A DNA stretch of 64,000 bases from Streptomyces filipinensis. GTDB lineage: Bacteria; Actinomycetota; Actinomycetes; Streptomycetales; Streptomycetaceae. The stretch lies in contig NZ_BMTD01000010.1 of NCBI RefSeq assembly GCF_014649495.1, forward strand, positions 199,067 to 263,066, read 5' to 3'. Positions within the stretch are counted from its first letter, which is position 1; each line of letters opens with the position of its first letter. A program made the translations under genes and the position numbers. This document shows positions 60,792 to 64,000 of the stretch, in pieces. A model generated the notes under the pieces. That model made no database searches. It saw only the letters and a program-made list of their open reading frames with translations, and was not told where the DNA came from.

Positions 60792-61328
60792 ATGACACGG
60801 AAGCCGAACGACGCGTCCAGTGCGGTCACTTGGGGTCTGCTGGCCGCATGGGCGGTGCATGACACCGAGGAAGTGGTGATGGTGCCGCGCTGGGTGCGCA
60901 CCCATGTGCCGGAGCTGCGCAAGAGGTTCCCCCGGGTGCCGGAGACGGTGTGGCGGCGGCTGGAGGCCGTGGACACCCGGGAGTTCAGCACCGCGGTCGC
61001 CGCGATGGCGGTGGTGCTGGCCGCAGCGGCGGCCGACGGGCATCGGACCGGCGGCCGCTCGGCCGTGTACCAGACGGCGCTCAACGCCTTCGGTCTGCAC
61101 GGCCTGGTCCATCTGGCCCAGGCGGCCACCCTGCGCGGCTACACCCCGGGCTCCGCGACCACGCCCCTGGTGGTCCTGCCCTTCACCGTGTGGGCCCGTG
61201 GCCGACTGCGCCGCTCCGGCGTCCTGCGCCCCACCCGGCCTCGCCAGCTGGCCGAGGGCCTCGCCTTCGCCGCGGCGGCCGCGGCCGGCACCCACGCACT
61301 GGCCCAGGGCGTCCTGCGCAGACGATGA
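60792..61328 (+). CDS. HXXEE-domain membrane protein
   Basis: 178 residues. The defining motif is AWAVHDTEEVVMVPRWVR (His-x-x-Glu-Glu near residue 24). Four to five hydrophobic helices follow (FSTAVAAMAVVLAAAAADG, NAFGLHGLVHLAQAATLRG, TTPLVVLPFTVWARG, GLAFAAAAAAGTHALAQG). The His/Glu residues could bind a metal within the membrane; function unknown for the family. Confidence 0.85.
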   Translation: MTRKPNDASSAVTWGLLAAWAVHDTEEVVMVPRWVRTHVPELRKRFPRVPETVWRRLEAVDTREFSTAVAAMAVVLAAAAADGHRTGGRSAVYQTALNAFGLHGLVHLAQAATLRGYTPGSATTPLVVLPFTVWARGRLRRSGVLRPTRPRQLAEGLAFAAAAAAGTHALAQGVLRRR

Positions 61329-61352
61329 CGACGGGTACCCGGCTCCGGCAGC

Positions 61353-61503
61353 GTCGGCGCCCGCGGCCGCGTCGGGGTGACGGCAAGGCCCCCGCTGTCG
61401 GACGGCTCCGTCCCCCGCGAACACACCGAGGACGGACCGCGGGACTCCGGCCCGGGCCCCCGATTCGGGCACCGAGGGCGGCCGCGGCCGCGCCGGCGCC
61501 GAC
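61353..61503. repeat. Long interrupted inverted repeat between convergent genes
   Basis: 61353-61371 and 61483-61503 are complementary over 18 bp (10 plus 8, with a small asymmetric internal loop), separated by 111 bp. Could form a large terminator-like stem for the HXXEE and acyl-CoA dehydrogenase genes. Confidence 0.5.
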
Positions 61504-61545
61504 CGCGGGCCGTGGTGGTGTCCCCGGTGGCGGGAAGTCCCGGGT

Positions 61546-62586
61546 TCAGGTGGCTGCCAGGGCGTGCAGGTGCGCCGTTCGTGACTCGGTCGTCTGGCCC
61601 TGTACCAGCAGGAACAGTGCCTCGCGGGCCAGGCGCTGGGCACGGCTCGTCAGGGACATCGCCCGGCCGCCGCCGGCCACCACCGCCGCGGTGGTGGCCG
61701 TCCGCAGCACCTCGTACGCCTCCGCCCGCACCGCCAGCCGCTCCGTGACCCGCTCCAGCGGCGCCGGACGGTCGGCCAGGGCGTAGGCGCGGCGGCGCAC
61801 ATCGGCGAGCCGGGCCGCGAGCGGCGCGGCCGTCTCCGGGGCCAGCAGGGACAGCGCGGCCTCCGCCACGCCGAAGACCGCCGGGGTGGCGTTCAGCGTC
61901 CTGGCCCGGTCCCCGGGCGCCCAGTGCTCGTACGGCGCGCGCAGGGCCACCGCCTCCTCGGGCAGCCACAGCCCGTCCAGCTCCAGCGACACCGTGCGCG
62001 CGGCCGTCAGCGCCGCGAGGCGCATCGGCTCCGACGCCCGCAGCCCCGCCTGCTCGCGCGCCTCCGCGAACGCGAACAGCACCTCGTCCGCCTCGGTCAC
62101 CCCGGCGAGCAGCATCACGTCGTTCAGACCCCACCCCGTGTACCAGGGCACGGTCCCGTCGAAGCGCCAGCCGCCCCCCTCCCGCCGGACGCGCACCGGG
62201 ACGCGACGCGGATACGACCGCAGATGCGCGTACGCCACCCCGGACAGCAGCTCCCCCCGTGCCAGCGGGCCCAGCAACCGTTCCCGGACCGGGAGCCCGC
62301 TCTGGGCCAGGGTCTGCACCGGAGTGTGGTGCTGGGTCTGCACGAACCACGTCGAACAGCAGGCCCCGGACAGGATCTCCGCGATCCGGCGGACCACGTC
62401 CGGCGGCGCGCCCGAGCCGCCGTACGCGACCGGGGCGCCCGCTCCCAGCAGCCCCGACCGTTTCACCGCCTCGATGTGGCTGACCGGCACGCCCTCCTGG
62501 TCGACGCGCTCGGCCTCGGGGATCAGCAGGTCCGTGGCGAGCCGGCGGGCGCGGTCGAGGAGCGGATGCGCGGTGGTGGCCGTCAT
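61546..62586 (-). CDS. Acyl-CoA dehydrogenase-fold flavoprotein (DszC/HsaA-like group possible)
   Basis: 346 residues from ATG 62586. N-domain EAVKRSGLLGAGAPVAYGGSGA, a flavin/substrate strand RRVPVRVRREGGGWRFDGTVPWYTGWG and a C-terminal helical domain. The catalytic Glu of true dehydrogenases is not evident, and the WFVQTQHHTPVQTL segment resembles flavin monooxygenases of the same fold, so it may hydroxylate rather than dehydrogenate. Shorter than most members (380-400). Divergent from a YCII protein. Confidence 0.78.
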   Translation of the reverse strand: MTATTAHPLLDRARRLATDLLIPEAERVDQEGVPVSHIEAVKRSGLLGAGAPVAYGGSGAPPDVVRRIAEILSGACCSTWFVQTQHHTPVQTLAQSGLPVRERLLGPLARGELLSGVAYAHLRSYPRRVPVRVRREGGGWRFDGTVPWYTGWGLNDVMLLAGVTEADEVLFAFAEAREQAGLRASEPMRLAALTAARTVSLELDGLWLPEEAVALRAPYEHWAPGDRARTLNATPAVFGVAEAALSLLAPETAAPLAARLADVRRRAYALADRPAPLERVTERLAVRAEAYEVLRTATTAAVVAGGGRAMSLTSRAQRLAREALFLLVQGQTTESRTAHLHALAAT

Positions 62587-62697
62587 GCGGGGAATTCTGT
62601 CCAGGAATTCTTCCGGCGTCGTGTCGATCCGGGGCCGGACCGTTCGTGTAGGAGGTGTCAGGCACCCGAGAGACCCTGAAGACAACAGGAGGACGTC

Positions 62698-63048
62698 ATG
62701 AAGCACTACCTGCTCAGTGTGGTCCAGCCGGCCGACGGCACCCCGCCCGCCCCCGACGCGCTCGCAGCGATCATGCGCGATGTGGAGGCCTTCAACGACG
62801 AGCTGCGCGCCGCCGGGGCCTGGGTCTTCGCCGGCGGTCTGCACGGCCCCGAGACCGCCACCGTGCTCCGCCCCAAGGACGGTGAGGTCCTCATCACCGA
62901 CGGCCCCTACGCCGAGGGCAAGGAGTACCTCGGCGGTCTGTGCCTGATCCGGGCGGCCGACCTGGACGAGGCCCTGGAGTGGGGCCGCAGGGCCGCCCTC
63001 GCCACGACGCTGCCCATCGAGGTACGGCCTTTCGTGGACCAGCACTAG
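62698..63048 (+). CDS. YCII / DGPF-domain protein
   Basis: 116 residues with GGAGGACGTC directly before ATG 62698. Typical YCII features: MKHYLLSVVQP start, FNDELRAAGAWVFAGGLHGPE, ITDGPYAEGKEYLGGLCLIRA (the DGPF-like DGPY) and the C-terminal VRPFVDQH. The ferredoxin-like fold with an Asp/His pair suggests an enzyme, but the reaction is unknown. Such genes often neighbour ECF sigma genes; one begins 773 bp downstream here. Confidence 0.88.
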   Translation: MKHYLLSVVQPADGTPPAPDALAAIMRDVEAFNDELRAAGAWVFAGGLHGPETATVLRPKDGEVLITDGPYAEGKEYLGGLCLIRAADLDEALEWGRRAALATTLPIEVRPFVDQH

Positions 63049-63132
63049 CCGTGCATCCCGCCGGACCATCTCGCGGCCCGTACGAGGCGGTCGCGAGGTG
63101 ATCCGGGAGCGTGGCGAGGCGCTGCCCGGGGC

Positions 63133-63656
63133 TCACGCCAGCCTCTCGTCCTTGATCGCCAGCTGCTGGTCCCCCCTGCGGTAGGCCACGGTGCGGATGC
63201 CGAGCGCCTCCTTCAGCTGCCGGGCGGGCACGACCTGCGGAGTGGGCGCGGGTGCCCGCCCCGGCCTGGGACCACGCCGGGGGTGTCCGACGACAGGCCG
63301 GCGAGGTCCTTGCTGACGAAGTCGATCTGTGCGGTGCCGAGGTGACCGAGTTTCTCCAGGCGTGCCGCATGAGCTGGCGCCGGGTCATGCCGTGTTCGGA
63401 CGCCGGCGCGGCGGCGCCCCTGCCCGGAGAGGTCATGGGCATGGTCATGCTGGGCGCCGCCGAGCCGCCGAGCCGCCGAGCCGCCGGGCGTCCCGGCCGG
63501 CCGATGCCGGCCCGGGCCGGGCGCGAGGGAGCCGGTGCCCGCGGAAAGGGGTGACTGGCCGCACGCGCTCAGGAGTCCCGGTACACCGGCGGTGGCGACG
63601 GCCAGCCCGGCCGCACAGCGCGATCGGCGGCCCAAGGGGCGGAAGTTGACGTACAT
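63133..63656 (-). pseudogene. Frameshifted lipoprotein gene
   Basis: ATG 63656 opens a lipoprotein: GLAVATAGVPGLLSACGQ has a lipobox with Cys near residue 32. The frame continues through LEKLGHLGTAQIDFVSKDLAGL and SSDTPG, but then leaves its sense and stops at 63213. The natural C-terminus (VVPARQLKEALGIRTVAYRR, ending QQLAIKDERLA, stop at 63133) is one frame away. The shift lies in the G/C-run at about 63250-63275. Either a true frameshift or a sequencing error. No function known. Divergent from the ECF sigma gene, so perhaps once a member of its regulon. Confidence 0.7.
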
Positions 63657-63684
63657 GATGTTCAGTCCCCACTGATCAGGTGAT

Positions 63685-63699
63685 GCCGTCCGTGACGGC
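63685..63699. promoter_or_regulatory. Dyad in the ECF sigma promoter region
   Basis: GCCGTC-CGT-GACGGC, a perfect 15-bp dyad between the lipoprotein remnant and the sigma gene. CGCATATGCG (63799-63808), a second perfect palindrome, lies just before the sigma start. Confidence 0.4.
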
Positions 63700-63821
63700 G
63701 CATGCCTGGTTCCACGGGCAGTGGTGTCGCACGGTTCGGTGGACACACATCTTTCTCAGGGCATCTCTGCAGCCAGTGGGTATGGCACGACAAACCAGCG
63801 CATATGCGTGATGATCGGCTT

Positions 63822-64000
63822 ATGCCATGGAGTGCTCGAAAACGTGGCGAGGCGGCCGATCCGAATCGCTCCGGGCGCCGCGTTCCGGGTGACGGGACCG
63901 TTTCGACCACGGACGAGGAACTGCTCCGGGCTCTGTATGCCGAGCACGCAGGCCCACTGTTCCACTACGTGCTGCGACTTACCTCAGGAGACCGGCAGTG
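63822..64000 (+). CDS. ECF RNA polymerase sigma factor, N-terminus only
   Basis: ATG 63822 opens a frame that runs to the window end: about 30 variable residues, then TTDEELLRALYAEHAGPLFH and YVLRLTSGDRQ. This is the sigma-2 start of SigL/SigK-like Streptomyces ECF factors (RALYAEHAGPL). The rest, and any anti-sigma gene, lies outside. Start position uncertain because the ribosome site is weak. Confidence 0.8.
   Translation, partial: MPWSARKRGEAADPNRSGRRVPGDGTVSTTDEELLRALYAEHAGPLFHYVLRLTSGDRQ

Noticed and set aside
1..64000. tRNA, rRNA, CRISPR array, insertion sequence or attachment site
   Set aside because: No cloverleaf-like segments with a CCA end, regularly spaced repeats, transposase-like frames or flanking duplications were seen.

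Overview
The window reads as a chromosomal segment from a Streptomyces or close relative. It has very high GC, third-position-biased GC codons, frequent GTG starts (one TTG), AGGAGG-type ribosome sites, and marker families of that genus: a long chaplin, an SsgA-like protein, an NsdA/NsdB-type protein, SPW, DUF397 and HXXEE proteins, CsxA-type glucosaminidase and ROK/SpoIIE/HPK7 regulators. The gene order from the universal stress protein through the nsd gene to the chaplin and the terminal ECF sigma gene resembles, from memory, the SCO7247-SCO7278 part of the S. coelicolor right arm. That comparison needs a real synteny search. I saw no rRNA, tRNA, CRISPR array, insertion sequence or prophage.

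Layout. 1-4.5 kb: a truncated LAL-type ATPase regulator and a two-gene terpene module (P450, then a terpene synthase, overlapping). 4.5-9.4 kb: an acyl-CoA ligase, a luciferase-like F420 oxidoreductase with its ArsR regulator, and a lone phenylacetate-CoA ligase. 9.4-11.1 kb: an alpha/beta hydrolase followed by two juxtaposed gene remnants. 11.1-17.0 kb: a divergent acyl-CoA catabolic cluster (FadD | EchA, double-DUF35, two thiolase-fold proteins). Its make-up parallels the mycobacterial sterol side-chain genes fadD19/echA19/Rv3521-ltp4-ltp3. 17-24 kb: DUF397, universal stress protein, two secreted esterases, an orphan protein and a secreted peptidoglycan amidase. 24-32 kb: APH-fold kinase, nsd-type repressor, PAS-SpoIIE phosphatase, SsgA-like protein and Tat-exported phospholipase C. 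32-40 kb: sugar-type dehydrogenase, release-factor-like protein, hydrolase, asparagine synthetase, secreted protein, tripeptidyl aminopeptidase and chaplin. 40-50 kb: an ABC exporter divergent from a two-component system, then SDR, GNAT, MFS/MerR, GNAT and GlsB genes. 50-58 kb: a secreted protein with a Pho-type box, then a csxA-ROK-APC permease module. 58-64 kb: SPW protein, photolyase, several small genes, an acyl-CoA dehydrogenase, a broken lipoprotein gene and the start of an ECF sigma gene.

How parts work together. The best-supported regulatory unit is csxA-ROK-permease. The csxA promoter and the permease promoter carry nearly the same 21-bp element, fused to the same -10 hexamer, and the ROK gene lies between the two genes. 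An exo-glucosaminidase, a possible amino-sugar importer and their repressor would form one regulon. The acyl-CoA cluster has a single perfect dyad in its divergent promoter. Two secreted-protein genes (phospholipase C and an unknown) carry PHO-box-like 11-bp direct repeats. Convergent gene pairs are mostly separated by strong GC hairpins.
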